DNA from: Aurantimonas marina
GTDB lineage: Bacteria > Pseudomonadota > Alphaproteobacteria > Rhizobiales > Rhizobiaceae
Reading direction: 5' to 3'
DNA: 64,000 nt
NCBI RefSeq assembly: GCF_017183135.1
Contig: NZ_JADDXW010000008.1
Location: 62,001-126,000 of the forward strand
Positions 33,392 to 42,707 of the stretch are shown in pieces (the first letter of the stretch is position 1; each line of letters begins with the position of its first letter). The notes beneath the pieces were generated by a model. That model was not told where the DNA came from. It searched no databases and saw nothing but the letters and a program-made list of their open reading frames with translations. The translations under genes were made by a program, and so were the position numbers.

Positions 33392-34757
33392 CTCCCTCAC
33401 CGTCCGGGTCATCGTCCTGTCGAGTCTGTGGGCCGTCCTGGCCCTGATCGTCGTCGGCGGCCTGATCTCCACACTTTACGAGCGAACCGCGACGAGGGGC
33501 TTTGAAGACCTGCTCTCGGCGCAGCTCTATAACCTCGTCAACAGCGTCACGGTCAGCGACGCCGGCTATCTGTCCGGCTCGCCCGATCTTGGCGATCTGC
33601 GCTATTCCCAGCCGCTTTCAGGATGGTACTGGGAGGTGCTTCCCGCGAGCGACAACACCAAGGGACGATTGATCTCCAGTTCCCTCGGGATTCTTGAGGT
33701 TCCCTCCAAACCCTCCTCGGATATTCCCTTCGATTCCGCCTACCGCCGAAGCTATGACGCCAGCGGCCTCGACGGCGAGCAATTGAAAGTCATCGAGACG
33801 GAAGTCGTGCTCGACGCGCAGAACCACGCCGCGCGTTTTCGCGTGATGGGCAATGCTAGCGTCGTCGCCGCCGACGTCGCAGACTTCGATCGCACGCTCG
33901 TCTATTATCTCGGCGCGGTCGGCCTGGGGACGATCATCGTGAACGTGTTGGCCATTCTTGCCGGTCTTAGTCCCCTGGGCGCCGTCCGCCGCTCGCTGGC
34001 CAATGTGCGCACGGGAAAGGCGGAACGGCTGGAAGGACAGTTTCCCGCCGAAATCGAGCCGCTGGCCGTCGAGATGAACGCTCTGATCGACAACAACCGA
34101 CGCATCGTCGAGCGTTCGCGGATGCAAGTCGGCAATCTGGCGCATTCGCTGAAGACGCCGATCGCGGTGCTCGTCAACGAGGCCGCTTCGCTGGGGGGGC
34201 GGCAGGGACAGGTCGTCGCCCATCAGGCGGAGCGGATGCGCCAACAGGTGCAGCACTATCTCGATCGTGCGCGGGTCGCCGCCCAGACCGAAGCGACCGT
34301 GTTCCGCGCGCCGGTCGGGCCGGCCCTGGAACGGCTGGTGCGGGTGATCGCCAAGCTCAATCCAGCGCGGGATCTCGAATTCGATCCGGTCTCGGCCGCG
34401 GACCTGGTCTTTGCCGGCGAGCGTCAGGATTTCGAGGAGATCGTCGGCAATCTGCTCGAGAACGCTGGCAAATGGGCGGCGCGGCGGATCATAGTGACCG
34501 GCAAAGCGGTTTCTGAGGACCGCTTCGCGACCATCATCGAAGATGACGGGCCGGGGCTGACCGAGGCACAGATCATCGAGGCGAAAAAGCGTGGCCGCCG
34601 TCTCGACGAGGCAACGCCGGGCAGCGGACTTGGCTTGTCGATCGTCTCCGACATGGTGGCCGAGTATCGCGGGTCGCTGGAATTCAGCCGCTCCGATCTC
34701 GGCGGCCTGCGGGTGACGATAGTGCTGCCACGCGCTTTGGGCGGCGGTGCGGCTTGA
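33372..34757 (+). CDS. feuQ: Sensor histidine kinase FeuQ
   Basis: A 461-residue inner-membrane kinase. Transmembrane segments at about 14-36 and 176-198 enclose a periplasmic sensor domain. A HAMP-like linker follows (LGAVRRSLANVRTGKAERLE), then His258 in VGNLAHSLKTPIAVLVNEA and a HATPase domain with EIVGNLLENAGKWA, EDDGPGLTEAQ and GSGLGLSIVSDMV. The PhoQ-like HSLKTP H-box fits FeuQ. It is translated in an overlap with feuP. Confidence 0.85.
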   Translation: MAIRAANSLTVRVIVLSSLWAVLALIVVGGLISTLYERTATRGFEDLLSAQLYNLVNSVTVSDAGYLSGSPDLGDLRYSQPLSGWYWEVLPASDNTKGRLISSSLGILEVPSKPSSDIPFDSAYRRSYDASGLDGEQLKVIETEVVLDAQNHAARFRVMGNASVVAADVADFDRTLVYYLGAVGLGTIIVNVLAILAGLSPLGAVRRSLANVRTGKAERLEGQFPAEIEPLAVEMNALIDNNRRIVERSRMQVGNLAHSLKTPIAVLVNEAASLGGRQGQVVAHQAERMRQQVQHYLDRARVAAQTEATVFRAPVGPALERLVRVIAKLNPARDLEFDPVSAADLVFAGERQDFEEIVGNLLENAGKWAARRIIVTGKAVSEDRFATIIEDDGPGLTEAQIIEAKKRGRRLDEATPGSGLGLSIVSDMVAEYRGSLEFSRSDLGGLRVTIVLPRALGGGAA

Positions 34758-34858
34758 CATCAACGGCCGAACCGACGAACTGCGGCACGCGGATTGCTCC
34801 GAACACCGCACCCTGTCGTTTCAGTCCCATCGGGCTGCCGCACTCGGATGAAAACGTC

Positions 34859-35263
34859 ATGCGCATCGTGTTGAAGCTCGTCTTTCCCTTCCTGATCCTG
34901 CCTTTGGCGGGCTGTCTCAGTGCCGGGCTCGGTGGCGCATCGCTTGCTCCGGGTTCAGCCGGCGTCCAGGCGCTCGACGGCGGCTTGATCGGCCAGAGCG
35001 ACGCGGCGAAATCCTTGTCTGATGCCGCACGCGCCAAAGCGTTGGAGGCCGAATTCCAGGCGTTGCAATACGGCTTGCCGGGGCAGGCGGTGCCCTGGTC
35101 CGCGGGCGGCTATAGCGGCGAGGTCGTGCCGACCCAGCTCTACCGTGTCGGGTCGCAGGATTGTCGGGGCTACTCCCATATGTTCAAGGGCAAGGCTCAG
35201 CCGGTCAAGGCCGTTGGGACCGCCTGCAAGACCACGAATGGGCTTTGGAAGCCGGTCGCCTGA
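34859..35263 (+). CDS. Small outer-membrane-type lipoprotein
   Basis: The ATG at 34859 gives 134 residues beginning with a lipoprotein signal (MRIVLKLVFPFLILPLAGC), lipobox LAGC. The C-terminal domain (AVPWSAGGYSGEVVPTQLYR, then QDCRGYSHMF and TACKTTNGLWKPV) resembles the surface-antigen domain of RT0821/Lpp0805-type proteins, in which the paired cysteines could form a disulfide. No specific function is known. It sits downstream of feuQ and may be part of its output or operon. Confidence 0.75.
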   Translation: MRIVLKLVFPFLILPLAGCLSAGLGGASLAPGSAGVQALDGGLIGQSDAAKSLSDAARAKALEAEFQALQYGLPGQAVPWSAGGYSGEVVPTQLYRVGSQDCRGYSHMFKGKAQPVKAVGTACKTTNGLWKPVA

Positions 35264-35405
35264 TCCCATCGCATTCGCTTCCTGACGAAGTGAATGGGCA
35301 AATCGGCCGATGTCTGCTAGACGGCTCGTCGGACGGAAACTGGTTTGAGACGGTCGGCCATTCGTGGCATTTGCTTCGATACCCGGCGATCTGTGTAAGG
35401 ATGTC

Positions 35406-36902
35406 ATGGCGTTCTGGTTTATCGCAGCTGGCATGACCGTTGCCGCGACTTTGGTGGCTCTTTGGCCCTTGTTTCGCGCCTCCCCGGATGAGGCGGCCAC
35501 GCGTGCCGACCACGATGTGGAGGTCTATGCCGCGCAGCTTCGCGAACTGGATGCCGATGTCGAGCGTGGCACCATTGCCGCCGGTGAAGCGGAAACCGCG
35601 CGGGCCGAGATCGGACGGCGATTGTTGAAGGCGGCGGGCCGCGTGAAGGGTGGCGGCGATGGCGGCGCTGCAGGCTGGAGGCGCCCGGGCGTCATCGCCG
35701 CGATCGGCTTCATCGCGATCGCCGTGCCGCTTGGCTCGGCGGCTCTTTACATGACATTCGGGGTGCCCGGCCTGCCGGACATGCCGCTCGCCACGCGGCA
35801 AACGCCGCCACAGCTACCGGGCCAGGATGTCGAGAGCCTGGTGGCCACCGCGGAGGCACAGCTTCGTTCCAATCCAAACGATGGTCGCGGCTGGGACGTG
35901 CTCGCGCCGATCTATCTGCGACTGGACCGTCCGGACGACGCCGCCACCGCATTCGGGAACGCCATTCGCCTTATCGAGCCCACGGCATCTCGCCTGAGCG
36001 GCCTCGGCGAGGCCTTGACGCGGGCCGCCGACGGTGAAGTGACGGACGATGCGAAGGCGGCGTTCGAGCAGGCGCTCACGATCAACGGCGATTACCTGCC
36101 GGCGCATTTCTTCCTGGCGCTCGATCTGTCCCAGGAAGGTGATTACGCGCAGGCCGAGGCCGCGTGGGCGAAACTTATCGACATCAGCCCCAAAGACGCG
36201 CCCTGGATGCAGATCGCCGACGCGGCTCTCGCCGACGCGCGCCAGAAGACCGGCGCCGCTCCGCCACCGGCCAGCCTCGCGCAGAACGCCCAGCCGAAGG
36301 CGAACGGGCCGAGCGAAGCCGACATGGCTGCCGCCTCCGAAATGTCTGCCGACGACCGTCAGGCGATGATTCAGGGAATGGTCTCGCAACTGGCAGCCCG
36401 GCTGGAAGCAAACCCGGATGATCTCGCCGGATGGAAGCGGTTGATCCGGTCCTACGCGGTTATGGGAGACAGCGAGAAGGCGAGTGCGGCTTTAGCGACC
36501 GCCTCCGGCGCCTTCACGCGCGGTTCCGCGGCCGGTCAGGAGATCGCCGCGCTCGGCGAGGCATTGGGTCTGACGCCGGCGCAGACGACGCTATCCGCGC
36601 CGCCTCAGCCGAGCGAGGCGGACGTGGCCGCAGCGTCCGCGATGTCTGCCGACGACCGTCAGGCCATGATCCAGGGAATGGTTTCGCAACTGGCGAGCCG
36701 GCTGGAATCCAACCCGCGGGACGTGGAAGGGTGGAAGCGGCTGATTCGGTCCTATAAGGTTCTGGGTCAGAGCGAGAAGGCGAGCGACGCGCTGCGGACG
36801 GCGTTTCAGCATTTCGGGGCGGACACCGCCGCGGGCCGGGAAATCGCCGCTCTCGGAGAAGAACTCGGCTTGACGGACGCGGAGGCGACACAGACCCAAT
36901 GA
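35406..36902 (+). CDS. ccmI: Cytochrome c maturation protein CcmI (CycH) with duplicated C-terminal domain
   Basis: A 498-residue protein with AAGGATGTC before the ATG. The first membrane segment (FWFIAAGMTVAATLVALWPL), then a cytoplasmic coiled-coil loop (YAAQLRELDADVERGTIAAG), a second membrane segment (VIAAIGFIAIAVPLGSAALY) and periplasmic TPR helices are as in CcmI. CcmI chaperones apocytochrome c to the heme ligation complex CcmF/CcmH. It is about 100 residues longer than I would expect because a unit at residues 303-402 is repeated at 403-498. The 3' end overlaps ccmE by 4 bp (ATGA). Confidence 0.92.
   Translation: MAFWFIAAGMTVAATLVALWPLFRASPDEAATRADHDVEVYAAQLRELDADVERGTIAAGEAETARAEIGRRLLKAAGRVKGGGDGGAAGWRRPGVIAAIGFIAIAVPLGSAALYMTFGVPGLPDMPLATRQTPPQLPGQDVESLVATAEAQLRSNPNDGRGWDVLAPIYLRLDRPDDAATAFGNAIRLIEPTASRLSGLGEALTRAADGEVTDDAKAAFEQALTINGDYLPAHFFLALDLSQEGDYAQAEAAWAKLIDISPKDAPWMQIADAALADARQKTGAAPPPASLAQNAQPKANGPSEADMAAASEMSADDRQAMIQGMVSQLAARLEANPDDLAGWKRLIRSYAVMGDSEKASAALATASGAFTRGSAAGQEIAALGEALGLTPAQTTLSAPPQPSEADVAAASAMSADDRQAMIQGMVSQLASRLESNPRDVEGWKRLIRSYKVLGQSEKASDALRTAFQHFGADTAAGREIAALGEELGLTDAEATQTQ
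36312..36899 (+). repeat. Tandem 300-bp intragenic duplication in ccmI
   Basis: Unit 1 (36312-36611) and unit 2 (36612-36899) are in frame and exactly 300 bp apart. Each encodes SEADxAAASxMSADDRQAMI, QGMVSQLAxRLE, WKRLIRSY and EIAALGE. By hand alignment, 68 of the first 90 residues are identical. Several stretches of DNA, for example TGTCTGCCGACGACCGTCAG, are identical in both units. The duplication adds one CcmI-type TPR domain. Confidence 0.92.
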
Positions 36903-37396
36903 CACGGAAAACGAAACGCCTTTATTCGATCGGAGCCATCGTCATCGTCATCGGCGCGGCTGCCGGCCTCGTCCTGACCGCACTGTCGGATTCGGTGGCG
37001 TTCTTCAATTCACCCAGTGACATCGTCGCCAAAGCACCGGCGCCCTCGCAGCGCATCCGGCTCGGCGGCCTCGTCGAACAGGGTTCGGTCGTGCGCGGCG
37101 GTTCGCAAAAGGTGACATTCCGGGTCACGGACACGATCGAGAGCGTGCCGGTGACCTATACCGGGCTTCTGCCGGACCTTTTCCGCGAAGGGCAGGGCGT
37201 CGTCACCGAAGGCACGCTCGGACCAGACAACGTCTTCGTCGCCGACACCGTGCTCGCCAAGCACGACGAGAACTACATGCCGAAGGAAGTCGTCGACGAC
37301 CTGAAGGCGCGTGGCTTGTGGGAAGAAGGCAAGGGCATGGTCAAGTCCGACCCGCAGCCTGCGCCCGTGCAGACGGAAAGCGGAGCGAGCTCATGA
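36899..37396 (+). CDS. ccmE: Cytochrome c maturation heme chaperone CcmE (CycJ)
   Basis: A 165-residue membrane-anchored protein with one N-terminal helix (SIGAIVIVIGAAAGLVLTAL). The OB-fold includes RIRLGGLVEQGSVVRG and VTYTGLLPDLFREGQGVVTEG. The heme-binding motif LAKHDENYMPKEV places covalent His122 and Tyr126. It carries heme to CcmF/CcmH. It overlaps ccmI and ccmF by 4 bp each (ATGA), which indicates tight translational coupling. Confidence 0.95.
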   Translation: MTRKTKRLYSIGAIVIVIGAAAGLVLTALSDSVAFFNSPSDIVAKAPAPSQRIRLGGLVEQGSVVRGGSQKVTFRVTDTIESVPVTYTGLLPDLFREGQGVVTEGTLGPDNVFVADTVLAKHDENYMPKEVVDDLKARGLWEEGKGMVKSDPQPAPVQTESGASS

Positions 37397-39378
37397 TCGT
37401 CGAGATTGGCCTGTATGCGTTGATTTTGGCTCTGTCTCTCTCTCTGGTCCAGTCGCTGCTGCCGGTCATCGGCGCGCGGACGGGAGACGCGCGGCTGATG
37501 GAGACGGGGACCGTCACCGCGACCGGCGGTTTCGTGCTCCTCGCCATTTCATTTTCGGCCCTGACGGCGGCCTATGTGACCTCGGACTTCTCGGTCGCCA
37601 ACGTCTTCGAGAATTCCCATTCCCTGAAGCCGATGCTCTACAAGGTCACCGGCGTGTGGGGCAATCACGAAGGCTCGATGCTGCTCTGGGTGATGATCCT
37701 GGCGTTCTTCGGTGCGCTCGTCGCCCTGTTCGGTCGGGACCTGCCGGCCAGCCTCAAGGCGAACGTCCTCTCCGTGCAGGCTTGGATCTCCAGCGCCTTC
37801 CTCCTGTTCATTTTGTTCACCTCCAACCCCTTCGCTCGCCTTGCGCCGGCTCCGATGGAGGGGCGGGATCTCAACCCGATTCTTCAGGATGTCGGCCTCG
37901 CCATCCATCCGCCGCTTCTGTATCTCGGTTATGTCGGTTTCTCGATCGCCTTCTCCTTCGCCGTCGCGGCGCTGATCGACGGGCGGATCGACGCGGCCTG
38001 GGCGCGCTGGGTGCGGCCCTGGACGCTGGTCGCCTGGATTTTTCTGACCGCGGGCATCGCGATGGGCTCCTACTGGGCCTATTACGAACTTGGCTGGGGC
38101 GGCTGGTGGTTCTGGGACCCGGTTGAGAACGCCTCTTTCATGCCCTGGCTGTCGGGCACGGCGCTGCTGCATTCCGCGGTGGTCATGGAGAAGCGCTCGG
38201 CGCTGAAAATCTGGACCATCCTCTTGGCGATCCTGACCTTCTCGCTGTCGCTACTCGGCACCTTCCTGGTGCGCTCGGGCGTTCTGACGTCGGTGCATGC
38301 CTTCGCGACGGACCCGGAGCGCGGCATCTTCATCCTGATGATCCTTTGCCTGTTCATCGGTGGCTCGCTGGCGTTGTTCGCGATGCGCGCTTCGACGCTG
38401 GAGTCGGGCGGGTTGTTCGCACCGATCAGCCGCGAGGGCGCGCTGGTCTTCAACAACCTGTTTCTCACCACGGCGGCGGCGACCGTTTTGATCGGCACGC
38501 TCTATCCGTTGGTGTTGGAGGTCATCACCGGCGAAAAAATCTCGGTCGGCGCGCCGTTCTTCGATCTGACCTTCGGGCCGTTGATGGTGCCGCTCCTGTT
38601 CGCGCTGCCGTTCGGGCCCCTGCTGGCCTGGAAGCGGGGCGATCTTCTCGCCGCTGCGCAGCGGCTTTATTTCGCCATCGGCGCGGTCATGTTCACGGTT
38701 ATCGTGGCTGTCGCGGTGACCTCCGGCACGAAGATTCTGGCGTCACTCGGTTTCGGCCTTGCGGTCTGGCTCCTGGTCGGCAGCCTGACGGATCTGTACA
38801 GTCGAGCCAACTTCGCCAAGGCAGGCTGGCGCAAGGGGCTGTCACGCCTGAAGGGTTTGCCTCGGTCGGCCTACGGCACGGTTCTTGCCCATTTCGGCGT
38901 CGGCGTTCTGGTGCTCGGCGTTGTCACCGTGTCGGCCTTCGAGACCGAGGACGTGCTTTCGATGGCGCCTGGCGACCGTGTCGAAGCCGGCGGCTATACG
39001 CTGCAATACGAAGGCATCGCTCCACGCCAGGGGCCAAATTACGAGGAACAGCTCGGCACGTTCGCGCTGAGTCGCGACGGTCGCGACGCCGGGGTGCTGG
39101 AAAGCGCCAAGCGCTTCTACCCGGCCCGGCAGGCGCCGACGACCGAAGCCGGAATCCACACCCGTTGGTTTTCTCAACTCTACATCGCGCTCGGCGACCC
39201 GGCCGAAGACGGCAGCTCGACCGTCGTGCGCATCTGGTACAAGCCGTTCATCACACTGATCTGGATCGGTGCGGTTCTGATGGCTCTGGGCGGGGTGATC
39301 TCGCTGGCCGACCGGCGGCTGCGGGTCGGCGCGCCGGCGCGCAGCCGGAAGCGGACGGCCGCGATGGCGAGGGTCTGA
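37393..39378 (+). CDS. ccmF: Heme lyase CcmF (CycK)
   Basis: A 661-residue polytopic membrane protein with about 15 hydrophobic segments. The heme-handling signature GGWWFWDPVENASFMPWL is intact, preceded by GSYWAYYELGWG. The ATG at 37393 overlaps the ccmE stop. CcmF attaches heme to apocytochrome c in the periplasm together with CcmH. The C-terminal region contains a periplasmic beta domain (RVEAGGYTLQYEGIAPRQGP). Confidence 0.95.
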   Translation: MIVEIGLYALILALSLSLVQSLLPVIGARTGDARLMETGTVTATGGFVLLAISFSALTAAYVTSDFSVANVFENSHSLKPMLYKVTGVWGNHEGSMLLWVMILAFFGALVALFGRDLPASLKANVLSVQAWISSAFLLFILFTSNPFARLAPAPMEGRDLNPILQDVGLAIHPPLLYLGYVGFSIAFSFAVAALIDGRIDAAWARWVRPWTLVAWIFLTAGIAMGSYWAYYELGWGGWWFWDPVENASFMPWLSGTALLHSAVVMEKRSALKIWTILLAILTFSLSLLGTFLVRSGVLTSVHAFATDPERGIFILMILCLFIGGSLALFAMRASTLESGGLFAPISREGALVFNNLFLTTAAATVLIGTLYPLVLEVITGEKISVGAPFFDLTFGPLMVPLLFALPFGPLLAWKRGDLLAAAQRLYFAIGAVMFTVIVAVAVTSGTKILASLGFGLAVWLLVGSLTDLYSRANFAKAGWRKGLSRLKGLPRSAYGTVLAHFGVGVLVLGVVTVSAFETEDVLSMAPGDRVEAGGYTLQYEGIAPRQGPNYEEQLGTFALSRDGRDAGVLESAKRFYPARQAPTTEAGIHTRWFSQLYIALGDPAEDGSSTVVRIWYKPFITLIWIGAVLMALGGVISLADRRLRVGAPARSRKRTAAMARV

Positions 39379-39381
39379 GCC

Positions 39382-39873
39382 ATGATCCGGTACGTTCGGC
39401 GTCTCCTTTCGGTCTTAGCCCTGCTCGCCATTCTGCTGCCGGGTGGGCTGACAGTCGGGCCGGCTTTCGCCGTCAATCCCGACGAGGTGTTGAGCGATCC
39501 GGTGCTCGAGGCCCGGGCGCGGGAGCTTTCGGCGGGTCTGCGCTGCCTGGTCTGCCAGAACCAGTCGATCGACGATTCCAACGCCGATCTCGCCAAAGAC
39601 CTGCGGCTTCTGGTCCGCGAGCGTCTTGTCGCCGGTGACACCGACGAGGAAGTCCTTGATTATCTGGTGTCACGTTACGGCGAATTCGTGCTGCTCAAGC
39701 CGCGCTTCGACTGGGCGACCTTGGCGCTATGGGGCGCGCCGATCATCCTGCTGCTCGGCGGCATCGGATTCGCTTTGACAGCCTTGCGCAATCGCCGGAG
39801 CGAAAGCGGCACGCCGCAGCTTTCGGCCGAAGAGGAAGCCGCCATCGCCGAGGTCGTCAAGGCTGAGCGGTAG
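39382..39873 (+). CDS. ccmH: Cytochrome c maturation thioredoxin-like CcmH (CycL)
   Basis: A 163-residue protein with a signal peptide ([14 protein letters not shown], cleavage near AFAVN). The redox motif [20 protein letters not shown] carries Cys55 and Cys58, and a C-terminal membrane anchor follows ([20 protein letters not shown]). It reduces apocytochrome c thiols for heme ligation. It starts 3 bp after ccmF and ends the ccmIEFH operon. Confidence 0.94.
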   Translation: MIRYVRRLLSVLALLAILLPGGLTVGPAFAVNPDEVLSDPVLEARARELSAGLRCLVCQNQSIDDSNADLAKDLRLLVRERLVAGDTDEEVLDYLVSRYGEFVLLKPRFDWATLALWGAPIILLLGGIGFALTALRNRRSESGTPQLSAEEEAAIAEVVKAER

Positions 39874-39874
39874 G

Positions 39875-39924
39875 CACGAGACACCGGAACGGGGCGCGCG
39901 CGCGACTGCGCTCCTCGTCTCGTG
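39875..39924 (+). terminator. Inverted repeat after the ccm operon
   Basis: CACGAGAC (39875-39882) and GTCTCGTG (39917-39924) are perfect 8-bp arms separated by 34 bases, starting right after the ccmH stop codon. There is no T-run. It could be a factor-dependent terminator structure or an mRNA 3' end. Confidence 0.35.
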
Positions 39925-40059
39925 ACTACCTTACGAAGATTTCACGCCCTCGAAAAGCTCCTGTAACCTCAAGCACCCTATCTGTGGTCGCATCGAAGGT
40001 GAGATCGGCTTGAACGCCGGCTCGCCGGGGATTCAGACGACCTAGCGAAAGGGTTTCCG

Positions 40060-41580
40060 ATGCGGAACGAGACGAAAAGCAAGACCAAGCGCGGCGGTTT
40101 GATCGCCGGTGCGCTGGCCGCCGGCGTGGCCGGACTGGCCTTTTCCGGAGGTGTTGTCACCAACACCGTTCCGGTATTCGCCCAGCCGGTACAGGTCGAG
40201 GCGCCGGCCCAGAACTTCGGCTTCGCCGATGTGGTCGAGAAGGTCTCCCCGGCGGTGGTGTCGGTGCGCGTGACGCAGGACATCTCGCCGACGACATCCA
40301 GCGAACAGGATATGGCCAGCCCCTTCGACAATCTGCCCGAAGACCATCCGCTCCGCCGCTTCTTCGACATCCCCGGCCAGAACGGCATGCCCGAGGGCAT
40401 GCGTCCGCGCCGGCAGCCGCGCCAGGCGATGGGTCAGGGGTCCGGCTTCTTCATTTCCGACGACGGCTATCTGGTCACGAATAACCACGTCGTCGGTGAC
40501 GGCAGCAAATACACCGTCGTCATGGACGACGGCACGGAGTACGACGCCCGGCTGATCGGCACCGACAAGCGGACCGACCTGGCGCTTCTCAAGGTCGATC
40601 GCAAGGACAAGACATTCACCTATGTCGAGTTCGGGGATGACGACGCGGTTCGCATCGGCGATTGGGTCGTTGCCGTCGGCAATCCGTTCGGCCTGGGCGG
40701 CTCGGTCACGGCGGGTATCGTTTCGGCGCGCGGCCGCGATATCGGTGCCGGTCCCTATGACGATTTCCTGCAGATCGACGCGGCGGTGAACCGCGGCAAT
40801 TCCGGCGGTCCGGCTTTCGGCCTCGACGGCAAGGTCATCGGCGTCAATACGGCGATCTTCTCGCCGTCCGGCGGCAATGTCGGCATCGCCTTCGCCATTC
40901 CCGCCTCGGTCGCCAAAAGTGTCATTCAGTCGCTGCGCGACGATGGCAACGTCGAGCGCGGCTGGCTGGGTGTCCAGATCGCTTCGGTGACCAATGACAT
41001 CGCTGAGGCGGTGGGTCTCGCCGGCGACAAGGGCGCGATCGTCACGCTGCCGGACAACGAGACGCCGGCGTCGAAGGCCGGAATCGAAACCGGCGACGTG
41101 ATCACCGCGGTTGATGGTCAGACGGTCGACAGCCCACGCGAACTGGCCCGGAAAATCGGCAACTACAAGCCCGGCAGCGACGTGGACATCACTGTCTGGC
41201 GTGATGGAAAGAGCCAGGACATCTCGGTCAAACTCGGCGATCTGGCAAGCCTTGACGAGGCTTCGTCGATCGAAAATTCCAGCAACCGCCAGATGCCCGC
41301 CGATCCGTCGTCGCTTTCCGGCTACGGCCTGACGCTGGTGCCTTCAGAGGACGGCAAGGGGCTCGTCGTGACTGACGTCGATCCGGACTCCTCGGCTGCC
41401 GACAAGGGCGTCGAAGCGGGTGACGTCATCGTCACCGTCAACGGCAAGCCCGTCTTGAATCAGAAGGACGTTCAGGCGGCGATCGAGGATGCCTCCAAAA
41501 ACGGACGGAAAGCCGCGCTCTTCCAGCTGAAGAACGGCGACCAGAACCGCTTTGTGGCTTTGCCGATCGACAAGGGCTGA
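40060..41580 (+). CDS. degP: Periplasmic serine protease/chaperone DegP (Do family)
   Basis: A 506-residue HtrA/DegP protein. A signal peptide or anchor is followed by the trypsin-like domain with His143 in VTNNHVVGDG, Asp173 in DKRTDLALLKV and Ser248 in NRGNSGGPAFGL. Two PDZ domains follow (GWLGVQIASVTNDIAEAVGL, and SSAADKGVEAGDVIVTVNG). It degrades or refolds damaged envelope proteins. It follows the ccm operon after a 186-bp gap, so it probably has its own promoter. I recall this ccm-degP order from Sinorhizobium. Confidence 0.94.
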   Translation: MRNETKSKTKRGGLIAGALAAGVAGLAFSGGVVTNTVPVFAQPVQVEAPAQNFGFADVVEKVSPAVVSVRVTQDISPTTSSEQDMASPFDNLPEDHPLRRFFDIPGQNGMPEGMRPRRQPRQAMGQGSGFFISDDGYLVTNNHVVGDGSKYTVVMDDGTEYDARLIGTDKRTDLALLKVDRKDKTFTYVEFGDDDAVRIGDWVVAVGNPFGLGGSVTAGIVSARGRDIGAGPYDDFLQIDAAVNRGNSGGPAFGLDGKVIGVNTAIFSPSGGNVGIAFAIPASVAKSVIQSLRDDGNVERGWLGVQIASVTNDIAEAVGLAGDKGAIVTLPDNETPASKAGIETGDVITAVDGQTVDSPRELARKIGNYKPGSDVDITVWRDGKSQDISVKLGDLASLDEASSIENSSNRQMPADPSSLSGYGLTLVPSEDGKGLVVTDVDPDSSAADKGVEAGDVIVTVNGKPVLNQKDVQAAIEDASKNGRKAALFQLKNGDQNRFVALPIDKG

Positions 41581-41722
41581 TCCCTACTGCGGGTCGGTGG
41601 CCTTCCCCGGTTTCCGGCCCGTTCCAGATGCGCGGCGGAGGGGCGGACAGCTCGCAATGAGCTGCCTTTGCACCTTCGCCGCTTTTCTTTTGCCCAAGAT
41701 CGATCAGATAAGGGAGCCGATC

Positions 41723-42439
41723 ATGTCCTCTTCCACGGCCCTTGAAGCATCGACGGAATCCATGCGCATCCTGATCATCGAAGATGACCGCGAGGCGGCG
41801 GCGTATCTGGTCAAGGCGCTGCGGGAGGCCGGTCATGTGGCAGACCACGCCGGCGACGGCGAAACCGGCTTCCACATGGCCGACAGCCGGTCCTACGACG
41901 TGTTGATCGTCGATCGCATGTTGCCGGAGCGTGACGGCCTCTCGGTGATATCGGGTCTGCGCGAGAAGGGCGACGGGACGCCTGCGCTGATCCTCTCGGC
42001 GCTGGGTCAGGTCGATGACCGGGTTACCGGACTGAGGGCCGGGGGCGACGATTATCTGGCCAAGCCCTTCGCCTTTTCAGAATTGCTGGCCCGGGTTGAG
42101 GTGCTCGGCCGGCGCCGCGGCGGCAAGGACGTGGAGACCAGCTACCGTGTCGGCGATCTCGAACTTGACCGCCTGTCCCATGAAGTCCGGCGCGCCGGCA
42201 AGACGGTTGTGCTCCAGCCGCGCGAATTTCGCCTGCTCGAATATCTGATGAAACACGCCAACCAGGTCGTCACCCGCACCATGCTCCTGGAAAATGTCTG
42301 GGACTATCATTTTGACCCGCAGACCAACGTCATCGACGTCCATATCTCGCGACTGCGCTCGAAGATCGAACGGGACTTCGATTCGCCGCTGCTGCATACC
42401 GTTCGCGGTTCCGGCTACATCATGCGTGCCGGCGAATAG
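41723..42439 (+). CDS. OmpR-family response regulator (degP-glnE locus)
   Basis: A 238-residue regulator with AGGGAGCCGATC before the ATG. The receiver has IIEDDREAAAYL, Asp64 in VLIVDRMLPERDGL, and Lys in DYLAKPFAFSELL. The output winged helix is LQPREFRLLEYLMKHANQVV with NVIDVHISRLRSKIERDF. It resembles CzcR/RagA-type regulators. Its cognate kinase is encoded 268 bp downstream. I do not know the signal; the position after degP suggests envelope or metal stress, which is inference. Confidence 0.88.
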   Translation: MSSSTALEASTESMRILIIEDDREAAAYLVKALREAGHVADHAGDGETGFHMADSRSYDVLIVDRMLPERDGLSVISGLREKGDGTPALILSALGQVDDRVTGLRAGGDDYLAKPFAFSELLARVEVLGRRRGGKDVETSYRVGDLELDRLSHEVRRAGKTVVLQPREFRLLEYLMKHANQVVTRTMLLENVWDYHFDPQTNVIDVHISRLRSKIERDFDSPLLHTVRGSGYIMRAGE

Positions 42440-42707
42440 GACAGGAATATCAAGCTGCGGTGATAGGGACCTATTCGATGGAACTGAACGAGCTTGCCCG
42501 GCCGGGAGCGGCATTGGGCAAGCGGTGCGACGCCGTCCGGCGAGACCGTTCAGCCCACCGCAGGCCGGGCGCTCGCCGCGCCTGGCTTCGTCGCGGGCCT
42601 CGCCCGATGCGCCGCATCGTGCGTCGTCCGCTCCTCGCCACGCATCGGCGATCATCGCGGTCGAATGAATTCCTATCACCGCGGGTTGGTATAAGAGGTT
42701 TCGGGGC

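Noticed and set aside
39885-39990. GGAAC at 39885 as an EcfG-type -35, and CTCGAAA with CCCTATCT as a heat-shock promoter for degP
   Set aside because: The GGAAC lacks a matching -10 at the right spacing, and the second pair is spaced too far apart (about 19-21 bases with mismatches).
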